A DNA stretch of 8,493 bases from GWC2-37-8 sp964485555 (GCA_964485555.1 CAZAJN010000012.1:1-8493), one strand, 5' to 3'. Numbered from the stretch's first letter, positions 1-5,405 are shown. Made by a program: numbers and translations. The notes: a model not told the origin generated them from the letters alone.

Positions 1-294
1 TCGGGGAATGTTGGCAAAGAATCTGCGACCCAGAACCTTTTCGAAATATAGCTTAAAAGCGCTATGAGCGATGTTCAGGGAAGATGAAGATAGGCCCCTG
101 TCTGCTAAATTTTCCAAATATCTGCGGATATCGTCAGTATTGATGGTTTTTGGATTCTTGCTTGATATCTTCAATAAGTCCGTGATATAATGTAAATAAG
201 ATTTGATAGTCTTGGCACTGAACTTGCGAAGCTTCATTTCTTGCTTGAATTGGTATATCGGATCTTTGCTAGGGTATTGATAGCTTCCATCCAT
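1..294 (-). CDS. Integron-type tyrosine recombinase, N-terminal part (runs off left edge)
   Basis: The reverse complement opens with ATG at 294 and stays open for 98 codons to the window edge, with an in-frame TAA just upstream of the ATG. The translation has the all-helical SAM-like core-binding domain of tyrosine recombinases. A helix at about residues 13-42 carries FSAKTIKSYLHYITDLLK, a second region carries TINTDDIRRYLENL (50-63), then GLSSSSLNIAHSAFKLYFEKVLGR (67-90 in two helices) and a terminal IPR. This arrangement is seen in IntI and XerC/D-like enzymes. The catalytic domain (R-H-R-Y) lies outside the window, so IntI identity rests on context: the gene points away from an adjacent array of seven attC-bounded cassettes. 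Its expected role is recombination between attI and folded attC hairpins. No clear Shine-Dalgarno sequence precedes it. It could be a XerC/D-type recombinase if the missing part lacks the IntI-specific insertion. Confidence 0.85.
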   Translation of the reverse strand, partial: MDGSYQYPSKDPIYQFKQEMKLRKFSAKTIKSYLHYITDLLKISSKNPKTINTDDIRRYLENLADRGLSSSSLNIAHSAFKLYFEKVLGRRFFANIPR

Positions 295-379
295 AAGCTG
301 TTATGATTAGAAATTTATATCCAAATTATAGCTGATTTAAAACAAAATATCAACGAGTTCGTATATAAGGAGTTGGGCG
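295..379 (+). other. attI-like primary recombination site and integrase upstream region
   Basis: This stretch separates the divergent integrase from the first cassette. It ends with GTTGGGC at 372-378, which fits the integron core GTTRRRY exactly. Recombination would fall after G372. It has no attC-like hairpin, as expected of attI. The rest is AT-rich and holds the integrase promoter. No convincing rightward Pc promoter was found; TATATA near 362-367 lacks a good -35 box. Confidence 0.6.
325..353 (-). promoter_or_regulatory. Sigma-70-type promoter of the integrase gene
   Basis: On the minus strand, TTGATA (353-348) is separated by exactly 17 nt from a perfect TATAAT (330-325). The expected transcript start is near 318, giving a leader of about 25 nt before the ATG at 294. 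This is the best promoter match in the region. No LexA-like operator was recognised over it. Confidence 0.75.
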
Positions 380-472
380 AAATAAATTTTTTATCTTGTT
401 GAAATTTAAAAGTTTGGCGATTTAAACGGGGACAGAAAATTTGATTTTTTTTATTTATTAAAGGAGGGAGAT

Positions 473-535
473 ATGGAGTTTTGCCTTTGGGGGCAAAAAT
501 TAATTCATTTTAAAAAACAATATGGACAAGTTTAA
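473..535 (+). CDS. Possible 20-codon leader ORF supplied by the cassette arm
   Basis: AAGGAGG at 461-467 lies 5 nt before ATG 473, which is the best ribosome-binding site in cassette 1. The frame reads MEFCLWGQKLIHFKKQYGQV and stops at TAA 533-535, just past the ATG (522) of the membrane-protein gene. That gene has no Shine-Dalgarno sequence of its own. Termination-reinitiation coupling is therefore plausible. The equivalent position is TTG GAG TTT in cassette 3, where it is in frame with the gene, and AAG GAG TTT in cassette 7. The start codon is thus not conserved, and the element may be fortuitous. Confidence 0.35.
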   Translation: MEFCLWGQKLIHFKKQYGQV

Positions 536-860
536 AAAAATTCTAATAAATACTCTGCCAATTTTAGCATTGGTAGTTTTCATTTTTTTAGGTAAAGGTT
601 TTCGTAGCGGCGCATTGTGGTTTGCATCAATGTCGGTTGTGTTGTTAATTTGCTGGGGTTTCTGGAGAATTTTAACTGGAAGTTGGAGTATTAAAAAATG
701 GTCAAAAAATAGTTTAAAAATGGGTACACCAGAATTTAAGGAAAGAAAGACATCTTTTATTAAATTTTTCGTAAAAATTTGGGCAATTGCGATAGTTGTT
801 GTAGCCGCCCTTATCTATCTGTTTATAGTTGTAATGAAAAAGTATTTCATAGCAAATTAA
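522..860 (+). CDS. Small three-helix membrane protein, function unknown
   Basis: The 112-residue protein has three hydrophobic segments at about residues 7-24, 31-52 and 82-105, with Lys-rich flanks (MDKFKK, WSIKKWSKNSLK, MKKYF). The loop at 53-81 is strongly basic and, by the positive-inside rule, probably cytoplasmic. No domain is recognised. It is the only clear gene of cassette 1 and points away from the integrase. No Shine-Dalgarno sequence is visible directly before ATG 522; a leader ORF with a strong one overlaps the start. Small membrane proteins of unknown function are frequent integron cargo, but no specific role can be read here. Confidence 0.75.
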   Translation: MDKFKKILINTLPILALVVFIFLGKGFRSGALWFASMSVVLLICWGFWRILTGSWSIKKWSKNSLKMGTPEFKERKTSFIKFFVKIWAIAIVVVAALIYLFIVVMKKYFIAN

Positions 861-877
861 ACTGATAACATAAAGGA

Positions 878-924
878 GTTTTGAAAAATGAAATTCACCC
901 CGACCCTCTTTCATTTTTCAAAAT
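878..924 (+). repeat. Conserved cassette-end hairpin (family A right arm), copy 1
   Basis: The arms TTTTGAAAAATGAAA (879-893) and TTTCATTTTTCAAAA (909-923) pair perfectly over 15 bp around a C-rich loop, TTCACCCCGACCCTC. Near-identical copies lie at 3170-3217 and 5539-5587, and a degenerate one at 8294-8324. An RBS-like GGAG precedes it. It lacks a T tract, so it is not a standard intrinsic terminator. Confidence 0.75.
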
Positions 925-935
925 AAAAAATCAAA

Positions 936-964
936 TTTTCTTAGATGCAAATTCAGAGTATAAT
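936..964 (+). promoter_or_regulatory. Possible outward promoter in family A right arm (copy 1)
   Basis: A perfect TATAAT at 959-964 lies in a block that recurs at the right ends of cassettes 3 (3252-3257) and 7 (8368-8373), with conserved TTTTCTTA upstream at -35 distance. It would fire through the attC into the next cassette. The -35 match is poor (TTTTCT), so the call rests on conservation. Confidence 0.4.
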
Positions 965-994
965 GAGATAAGCAACGAGATAAAAAATTGACAT

Positions 995-1123
995 CGTTGA
1001 ACAACTCATATCTGGCTCAAAAAATTGACACATTAATATTTCAAGGGAAAGTCAATTTCTTTCGGCCCAAATTTTTGCATCACTATGTTCCGCAAAAACT
1101 TCAGATATGAGTAACGTTGTCGG
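995..1123 (+). repeat. attC site of cassette 1 (junction 1/2)
   Basis: R'' is CGTTGAAC (995-1002), the spacer is A, and L'' is ACTCATATCTG (1004-1014). L' is CAGATATGAGT (1102-1112), a perfect 11-bp match. The spacer AAC follows, then the core GTTGTCGG (1116-1123), which belongs to the next cassette. Inside are two further hairpins: AAATTGAC/GTCAATTT (1022-1029/1051-1058) and TTTTTGC/GCAAAAA (1072-1078/1092-1098). The whole would fold as a three-way branched structure. The expected crossover is between 1116 and 1117. Confidence 0.8.
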
Positions 1124-1189
1124 AAATATTGCTCTTTTACAAAATGCTTTTAGGAAAGGTGGGAACAATAAAATTAAAGGAGAAAAACT

Positions 1190-1621
1190 ATGATATACGA
1201 AAAAATGCCAAAAAACTTTAATCCGAAGTTTGAGGTGGTGGGCAGTTTCGTCCAATGCAATGGAGAAATCATTTTGCTACATCGACAAAATCATAAACCT
1301 CAAGGTAATACGTGGGGAATCCCTTCTGGAAAAATCCACAAAGGAGAAAGTTTACTGGACACCGTTTGCCGTGAAACGACAGAGGAAACAGGACTTGTAA
1401 TTCCCCGAGATGAAATGAAATTTTTCTCAACGGTTTACGTTAAATTTCCGGATTATGATTTTGTCTATCATATGTTTCACACTGAGCTAAATGAAAAAGC
1501 TGAGATTAAAATCAGTGAGTGTGAGCATAAGGACGCAAAATGGATTTCGCCAAAAGATGCATTGGACTTGCCGTTAATCGAAGACCTCGATGGTTGCATG
1601 GAATTATTTTTTGGCATTTAG
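1190..1621 (+). CDS. Nudix hydrolase (MutT-like)
   Basis: The 143-residue protein is a complete single-domain Nudix protein. The Nudix box GX5EX7REUXEEXGU is intact at residues 47-69 (G47, E53, R61-E62, E65-E66, G68, L69). The upstream strands GSFVQCNGEIILLHRQ and NTWGIPSGKI are typical of the fold. Family members hydrolyse a nucleoside diphosphate linked to another moiety, using a divalent metal bound by the box glutamates. The exact substrate cannot be read from sequence. QGNTWGIPSG followed by HKGES resembles the MutT/8-oxo-dGTPase and general dNTPase branch. AAGGAG at 1177-1182 sits 7 nt before the ATG, so the start is secure. It is the sole gene of cassette 2 and may be transcribed from the TATAAT at the end of cassette 1. 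Confidence 0.9.
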   Translation: MIYEKMPKNFNPKFEVVGSFVQCNGEIILLHRQNHKPQGNTWGIPSGKIHKGESLLDTVCRETTEETGLVIPRDEMKFFSTVYVKFPDYDFVYHMFHTELNEKAEIKISECEHKDAKWISPKDALDLPLIEDLDGCMELFFGI

Positions 1622-1630
1622 TTATCAATT

Positions 1631-1652
1631 GGGATAGACCTCGCTCTATCCC
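1631..1652 (+). terminator. Hairpin just after the cassette 2 Nudix gene
   Basis: GGGATAGA (1631-1638) pairs with TCTATCCC (1645-1652), an 8-bp perfect stem with a 6-nt loop (CCTCGC). No T tract follows, so termination is uncertain. Cassette 4 has a hairpin of identical geometry and a different stem sequence at the same place. The 3' half overlaps the inner right arm (1649-1672), so local hairpin and long-range arm pairing would compete. Confidence 0.5.
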
Positions 1653-1707
1653 ACCTTTCCTGAAAGCATTTTAAATAAGGAAGAAATCTATTAAAAGAGC
1701 AATACAT

Positions 1708-1851
1708 CCGACAACACGGCATATCTGGCTCGGAAAATTGACGCTTCAAATGATAGAGGAGTGTCAATTTTCCTCGGCCCAAATTTTCCAAAATCAATTT
1801 ATATTTTAATGGAGTTTTGGAAAACTTCAGATGATGCCGATACGTTCAACG
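1708..1851 (+). repeat. attC site of cassette 2 (junction 2/3)
   Basis: R'' is CCGACAAC (1708-1715), the spacer is A, and L'' is CGGCATATCTG (1717-1727). L' is CAGATGATGCCG (1828-1839), which carries one extra base relative to L''. The spacer ATAC follows, then the core GTTCAACG (1844-1851) of the next cassette. Internal hairpins are AAAATTGAC/GTCAATTTT (1734-1742/1763-1771) and TTTTCCAAAA/TTTTGGAAAA (1784-1793/1815-1824). The expected crossover is 1844/1845. Confidence 0.8.
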
Positions 1852-1975
1852 AAATAAATTTTTTATCTTTGCGAAAATTCGAGATTTTTGTGATTTAAAT
1901 GAAGACAGAAAATTTGATTTTTATTAATTCGAAGAGGGGTAATTGGAGTTTCTCCGCTACGCTACGAAAATTCAT

Positions 1976-3166
1976 ATGGAAAAATTCAATTTTGATTTTT
2001 CAAAAGCAGAAGATCAGAAAAACTTTGAACAGTTGGATGCAGTAAAAAGGCAGAAAATTATAAGTTCTGCTCAAATTGAGGCCGGAAAAATTTCAGAAAA
2101 AGTTATCACTGGTCAAGCTGAAAATTATCAAGATGCTGAAAAAATAGTGGAAAAAGAACAAAATGCGGAAAAAATAGAAAGAATCCTTGAGAAGGCTGTA
2201 AATATTCGAGAAAGTAAGGATTTAAAATATAAACAAATTGACATCAATTTGTTGCCGGCTGCTTTTTCACGAGGTTTGGCAGCTGGACAGTTGAAATTCT
2301 TAAAACAAGAGCCAGATAAAACATCATTTTCATATCGTAAGGAAATAAAAGAAGCACGTAAGAAAATAGAAGAGGAACGAAACAATGGTTTTTCCACTGA
2401 ATACAAAGGTAATGCAGAGGATAATATATATGAAAAAGCGTGCAATGTTTATTATCCAGAGGGAATGTTGGATGTTATGAAAAATTTCCTAAAGCTGGAT
2501 AGTGACAATGAATCACTAAATGAAGAAGCTGAGTTTAATGTGTACTTTAAAGACGAGGGAAATATTCTTCTTATAGCTAGTAAATGTTTCTATTATTTGC
2601 AAACGATGTTTGAAAATGAAGAGTATGGTTTAAGTGATTTTGCAAATATGCTAAAAAATAGGACTGATGATGATAGAAATGAAGCCCTGAGAGAAATTTT
2701 TTTGAATGAAGAAAATTACGAAAAAATGCGCAAAGCTTGGCTAAGCTTTTTTTGGCACAAATCATCAATTCGAATGAATGGTCTCCAGCCAGCTTATCCA
2801 TTAATTAGTGATAATGAAAGTGCAGTATTAGTTCTTGACCCCTCCCTTGATGTTAGAGTGTCGTATTGTGATGATTATCCAACGGAAGCAGTTGTAAATT
2901 CTATGCGTTTAAAGCCAAGAGACATAATCGGGTTAATTGTAGATGAAAAGGATGCACATGATGTCGTTAATGAAAAAAATGAAAATGGTATTAAAGCAGA
3001 GAATGACAATTTGATATTTGAAAATGGAAAAACATATTTGGAGGGATACATTAAGATTGCCAAACAAAAAGAAGTGCCTATTTATAATACAGAAGGCAAT
3101 ATGATATGGCCAAAAAGGATGAGTCGCGATAAAATTACAGAAATGAAGATGAATAATGCAGAATAG
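1976..3166 (+). CDS. Uncharacterised protein, 396 residues, possible coiled coil
   Basis: No family is recognised with confidence. Reading from ATG 1976 gives 396 residues, highly charged and without signal peptide or membrane segment, so probably cytoplasmic. The N-terminal third is Glu/Lys-rich helix of coiled-coil character (for example AEKIVEKEQNAEKIERILEK). The C-terminal part has a compact basic-hydrophobic segment (MRLKPRDIIGLIVDEKDAHD) and ends with a tail containing GNMIWPKRMSRDKITEM. That style of tail is common in hypothetical proteins of candidate-phyla bacteria (impression from memory, not a search). An in-frame TTG at 1943 after AGAGGGG would add 11 residues. I prefer the ATG because the extension is encoded by the conserved cassette arm and an exact 16-nt repeat (1951-1966), but arm-driven initiation is possible. 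Sole gene of cassette 3. Confidence 0.7.
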   Translation: MEKFNFDFSKAEDQKNFEQLDAVKRQKIISSAQIEAGKISEKVITGQAENYQDAEKIVEKEQNAEKIERILEKAVNIRESKDLKYKQIDINLLPAAFSRGLAAGQLKFLKQEPDKTSFSYRKEIKEARKKIEEERNNGFSTEYKGNAEDNIYEKACNVYYPEGMLDVMKNFLKLDSDNESLNEEAEFNVYFKDEGNILLIASKCFYYLQTMFENEEYGLSDFANMLKNRTDDDRNEALREIFLNEENYEKMRKAWLSFFWHKSSIRMNGLQPAYPLISDNESAVLVLDPSLDVRVSYCDDYPTEAVVNSMRLKPRDIIGLIVDEKDAHDVVNEKNENGIKAENDNLIFENGKTYLEGYIKIAKQKEVPIYNTEGNMIWPKRMSRDKITEMKMNNAE

Positions 3167-3169
3167 GGA

Positions 3170-3217
3170 GTTTTGAAAAATGAAATTCACCCCTAACCCC
3201 TCTTTCATTTTCAAAAC
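3170..3217 (+). repeat. Conserved cassette-end hairpin (family A right arm), copy 2
   Basis: GTTTTGAAAAATGAAA pairs with TTTCATTTTCAAAAC, with one unpaired A, around the loop TTCACCCCTAACCCCTC (3186-3202). It begins 3 nt after the stop codon of the upstream gene. Loop and stem match the copies at 878-924 and 5539-5587. Confidence 0.75.
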
Positions 3218-3228
3218 AAAAAATCAAA

Positions 3229-3257
3229 TTTTCTTATACGATAAATCAGTGTATAAT
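3229..3257 (+). promoter_or_regulatory. Possible outward promoter in family A right arm (copy 2)
   Basis: TATAAT at 3252-3257 lies in a conserved context (AAATCAGTGTATAATGAG) shared with cassette 7 and close to cassette 1. It faces cassette 4. The -35 region is weak, with TTTTCTTA conserved about 17 nt upstream. Confidence 0.4.
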
Positions 3258-3287
3258 GAGATAAATAGCAAGATAAAAAATTGACAT

Positions 3288-3416
3288 CGTTGAACAACTC
3301 ATATCTGGCTCAAGAAATTGACACATTAATAGTTCAGAAGAAAGTCAATTTCTTTCGACCCAAATTTTCGCTCAGCTACGCTGCGCAAAAACTTCAGATA
3401 TGAGTAACGTTGTCGG
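3288..3416 (+). repeat. attC site of cassette 3 (junction 3/4)
   Basis: Same length (129 nt) and arms as the attC of cassette 1: R'' CGTTGAAC (3288-3295), spacer A, L'' ACTCATATCTG (3297-3307), L' CAGATATGAGT (3395-3405), spacer AAC, core GTTGTCGG (3409-3416). The internal AAATTGAC/GTCAATTT hairpin is conserved. The second apical hairpin is different in sequence (TTTTCGCTCAGC/GCTGCGCAAAA). The expected crossover is 3409/3410. Confidence 0.8.
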
Positions 3417-3479
3417 AAATATTGCTCTTTTAAAACAAATATTTTTAGGAAGCTCAACTAATGAATACGGAGGTTCTTT

Positions 3480-3692
3480 ATGATTAAGATTAAAGAGGCA
3501 ACTGAATTTTCGGGCGGAATTAATAAGCCAAACGAAACAGAGCATTGTCCATTGAAAGCGAATTACAATAGCCGATACTGTAGTGTAATTTACGAGCTGT
3601 GTGATTTTGGCGAAGCTACAAATAATTTGCCAAAAAATTGTCCTTTGCGAAAAGGGGATGTGAGAATAACTTACAGCCTCCTCGCTACATGA
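3480..3692 (+). CDS. Small cysteine-rich protein, function unknown
   Basis: The 70-residue protein starts at an ATG preceded by GGAGGT (3469-3474) at 5-nt spacing, a strong ribosome-binding site, and ends at TGA. Five cysteines (C23, C34, C41, C54 and a CPL motif repeated at 23-25 and 54-56) lie in a 32-residue core, with H22 next to C23. Paired CPL motifs around two more cysteines suggest a metal-binding or disulfide-linked mini-fold, possibly a zinc ribbon; this is inference. No signal peptide or membrane segment is seen. It is the only gene in cassette 4. The opposite-strand frame covering the same region (3372-3779) runs through attC repeats and is considered spurious. Confidence 0.65.
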   Translation: MIKIKEATEFSGGINKPNETEHCPLKANYNSRYCSVIYELCDFGEATNNLPKNCPLRKGDVRITYSLLAT

Positions 3693-3699
3693 TTTTCTA

Positions 3700-3721
3700 G
3701 GGGATGCAATCTCGCATCCCC
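3700..3721 (+). terminator. Hairpin just after the cassette 4 gene
   Basis: GGGGATGC (3700-3707) pairs with GCATCCCC (3714-3721), an 8-bp stem with a 6-nt loop (AATCTC). It has the geometry of the hairpin at 1631-1652, and the stem sequence differs on both sides while pairing is kept. No T tract follows. The inner right arm of the cassette begins at the very next base. Confidence 0.5.
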
Positions 3722-3764
3722 GCTTCCTAAAAATATTTGTTTTGGGCTCAAAAGAGCAATACAT

Positions 3765-3908
3765 CCGACAACACGGCATATCTGGCTCGGAAAATTGACA
3801 CTTGTATATTTCAAAGGAAAATCAATTTACCTCGGCCCAAATTTCAACACTCTTTTATATTTTTATAAGGAAGTGCCGAAACTTCAGATGATGCCGATAC
3901 GTTGTGCG
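3765..3908 (+). repeat. attC site of cassette 4 (junction 4/5)
   Basis: 144 nt, the twin of the attC of cassette 2: R'' CCGACAAC (3765-3772), spacer A, L'' CGGCATATCTG (3774-3784), L' CAGATGATGCCG with one extra base (3885-3896), spacer ATAC, core GTTGTGCG (3901-3908). The apical hairpins are diverged in sequence but retained. The expected crossover is 3901/3902. Confidence 0.8.
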
Positions 3909-4028
3909 AAATTTGCTTTTTCTTTTCGCCTACGGCGGACGCATTTCTGTAATGAATAAATTGAATTATTTATTTAAAGAGGGGTAAAAGGAATAATTCT
4001 TTATTAATTTTTTAAATACAAAATACAT

Positions 4029-4553
4029 ATGTGGAAAACACTATCATCCAAAGAAATTTTTAATCATCCTCGCGTAACCTTGGTTGAAGATGAAATCATG
4101 TTGCCCGACGGAAACAAAATAAACTATTTGATGTTCAAAGCGACTGGCGGCGGTGCGGTTACTATTATCGCCAAACGAGAAGACGGAAAAATATTGATTC
4201 AGAAGGAATATTCTTATCCGGTTGATAAAAAAATCCTACAATTTCCTGGCGGAGCAATAGCGTTAGATGAAAAACCAGAGATTGGCGCTAATCGTGAATT
4301 AATGGAAGAAATGGGTTATAGAGCAAACGAATTGAAATTTTTAGGAGAATATTTGATGAATAATCGCAGATCAACTGAAAAAATGTTTGTATTTTTGGCT
4401 AGCGATTTAGTAGAAGAATCATTGGAAAAAGATTTAGAAGAAGACATTGAAAGTTTTTGGTTTGATGAAAGTGAAATTGACGCCAAAGTAAAAAATGGAG
4501 AGATAATAAATGTTCATTCATTGGCATCTTGGAGTTTATATAAAAGTAGGTAG
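4029..4553 (+). CDS. Nudix hydrolase, ADP-ribose pyrophosphatase-like
   Basis: The 174-residue protein opens with an N-terminal strand segment typical of ADP-ribose pyrophosphatases (W2, then HPRVTLVEDEIMLPDGNK, 13-30). These strands form the dimer interface in that subfamily. The Nudix box GX5EX7REUXEEXGU is intact at residues 75-97 (G75, E81, R89-E90, E93-E94, G96, Y97), preceded by QFPGG. The predicted reaction is metal-dependent cleavage of ADP-ribose or a related nucleoside diphosphate sugar to AMP and a sugar phosphate. Substrate specificity is inference. No Shine-Dalgarno sequence lies near ATG 4029; the leader is A/T-rich and comes from the cassette arm. It is convergent with the nucleotidyltransferase gene, 57 nt away. 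It is more distant from the cassette 2 Nudix protein than a duplicate would be, so the two were captured independently. Confidence 0.88.
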   Translation: MWKTLSSKEIFNHPRVTLVEDEIMLPDGNKINYLMFKATGGGAVTIIAKREDGKILIQKEYSYPVDKKILQFPGGAIALDEKPEIGANRELMEEMGYRANELKFLGEYLMNNRRSTEKMFVFLASDLVEESLEKDLEEDIESFWFDESEIDAKVKNGEIINVHSLASWSLYKSR

Positions 4554-4574
4554 TATTTTGAAATTTATGTAAGT

Positions 4575-4604
4575 AAAAAGGGCAACTGAAAATCTCAGTC
4601 GCCC
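4575..4604 (-). terminator. Intrinsic terminator of the nucleotidyltransferase gene
   Basis: On the minus strand, GGGCGACTGA pairs with TCAGTTGCCC (one mismatch) and is followed directly by TTTTT (4579-4575) just after the stop codon at 4611. On the plus strand the same stem lacks a T tract, so it is best assigned to the minus-strand gene. Confidence 0.7.
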
Positions 4605-4610
4605 CCATGT

Positions 4611-5375
4611 TCATTTTAGAGGTTGCCCATATATCTTTTCGATAAGATGAGCGTTTCTCAACATTTCATTGTACCGTTCAGGAGTACCCCAGTCGAGAAA
4701 AAAATTGCGCCCATTGTTGAACGCACAAACGGTTTTTTCTTTGACGGCTTGCGGAATAACTTCCTGCTCGAGTGAAAGCTTTCCATCTGATAGACTTTCA
4801 AGAAAGTCTTTCCGAATGATGTAAGCGCCAGTACTGCTTGCTCTGTATTCAGTCGTGGAAGTTACCAGCTCTTGAGAAACTCTTTCTTCCTTTGGCTTCT
4901 CAGCAAATTCCAGAATGGTTTCACCTGAGCTCACAAGGATTGCTCCTTGATTTTGAACGGCTGAGTTCAGCGTTACTACAGCAGTAACCTTTGCTTTTGT
5001 AGCAACGTGTTGCTTGTAAGCTGCGGCCAAATCAATTTCGAGGGTTGTATCACCGTAGCAAGTGAAAGCATGCTCGGAGGTTGTGAATTGTGAAGCGAAT
5101 TTCCGTGCTCCACCAGTATCTAGCGGGCAGTCTTCTCGCACCACCTTTACGCCTCTGTCTTTCCATGAGTCATTATCGAAATAGGTAAATATACTTTCCG
5201 ACAAGTGACCAGTCGATATGACAACTTCCCGTATTCCTTGGCGCAAGAAGTGGCTGACGAGATAAACCAAAAATGGTGTCCCGTTAAACTCCAACATTGC
5301 CTTAGGAATCCTTTCGCAGGTCTTTCCCATTCTTGTGGCAAACCCGCCACAAATGATTATTGCAGACATGTTCAT
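4611..5375 (-). CDS. Sugar-phosphate nucleotidyltransferase (HddC-like NTP transferase)
   Basis: The 254-residue protein is a complete NTP_transferase-fold protein. The signature loop is IIICGGFATRMGK (6-18) followed by IPKAML (23-28). The metal-binding GDT lies at 108-110, DTGGA at 86-90, FAEKP at 157-161, and DWGTPERY at 228-235. Family members join a sugar 1-phosphate to an NTP, releasing pyrophosphate. The short single-domain form, PFLVYLV and the DWGTPERY end fit the D-glycero-D-manno-heptose-1-phosphate guanylyltransferase (HddC) type, but the exact sugar and nucleotide are uncertain. GGAGG lies 9 nt before the ATG at 5375. The gene has its own promoter and terminator and points toward the integrase. 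Its base composition looks visibly richer in G+C than the flanking cassettes, suggesting a different source. Confidence 0.87.
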   Translation of the reverse strand: MNMSAIIICGGFATRMGKTCERIPKAMLEFNGTPFLVYLVSHFLRQGIREVVISTGHLSESIFTYFDNDSWKDRGVKVVREDCPLDTGGARKFASQFTTSEHAFTCYGDTTLEIDLAAAYKQHVATKAKVTAVVTLNSAVQNQGAILVSSGETILEFAEKPKEERVSQELVTSTTEYRASSTGAYIIRKDFLESLSDGKLSLEQEVIPQAVKEKTVCAFNNGRNFFLDWGTPERYNEMLRNAHLIEKIYGQPLK

Positions 5376-5405
5376 GGCGCATTGCCTCCTTTTTGTTAAA
5401 GATAT

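Larger units (their letters stand above)
373..1116 (+). mobile_element. Gene cassette 1 (arm family A, membrane protein)
   Basis: The first cassette lies between the attI-type core at 372 and the core G at 1116. The left arm (372 to about 480) and right arm (about 878-1002) are imperfect inverted repeats. Shared blocks include AATTTTTTATCT, GAAAATTTGATTTTTT and an AAAG(G)AGGG block. The left core reads GTTGGGCG while R'' is CGTTGAAC, so three inner positions do not match. Every other complete cassette here matches its own R''. Confidence 0.75.
1117..1844 (+). mobile_element. Gene cassette 2 (arm family B, Nudix)
   Basis: The outer arms at 1116-1138 and 1693-1715 are complementary over 23 nt apart from two conserved mismatches. 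The inner arms at 1141-1164 and 1649-1672 are complementary over 24 nt with one mismatch. R' is GTTGTCGG and R'' is its exact complement CCGACAAC, as expected for a functional circularisable cassette. Confidence 0.8.
1845..3409 (+). mobile_element. Gene cassette 3 (arm family A, large hypothetical)
   Basis: The left arm (1844 to about 1945) and right arm (about 3170-3295) are imperfect inverted repeats. Paired blocks include GTTCAACG/CGTTGAAC, AATTTTTTATCTT/AAGATAAAAAATT, GAAAATTTGATTTTT/AAAAATCAAATTTTC and GAGGGG/CCCCTC. The arms match those of cassettes 1 and 7, although the gene between is unrelated. Confidence 0.8.
3410..3901 (+). mobile_element. Gene cassette 4 (arm family B, 70-residue protein)
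   Basis: The outer arms (3409-3431 and 3750-3772) are identical to those of cassette 2. The inner arms (3432-3453 and 3722-3743) are perfectly complementary over 22 nt but differ in sequence from those of cassette 2. R' GTTGTCGG and R'' CCGACAAC match exactly. Confidence 0.8.

Noticed and set aside
356..460. Rightward Pc promoter near attI
   Set aside because: TATATA near 362 has no usable -35, and TTGAAA near 399 is followed by a poor -10 (TTAAAC). Neither is convincing.
890..926. Conserved micro-ORF MKFTP... in family A right arms
   Set aside because: The peptide diverges after five residues and the ATG is lost in cassette 7 while the stem still pairs, so hairpin conservation explains it better.
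1116..1715. MITE or transposon with terminal inverted repeats
   Set aside because: No target-site duplications flank the arms, cassettes abut through hairpins with GTT/AAC cores, and R''/R' pairing follows the integron rule.
3372..3779. 135-codon minus-strand frame
   Set aside because: It spans two attC/arm regions and shadows the 70-residue gene. A similar translation appears at 1052-1255 only because the attC repeats are alike.
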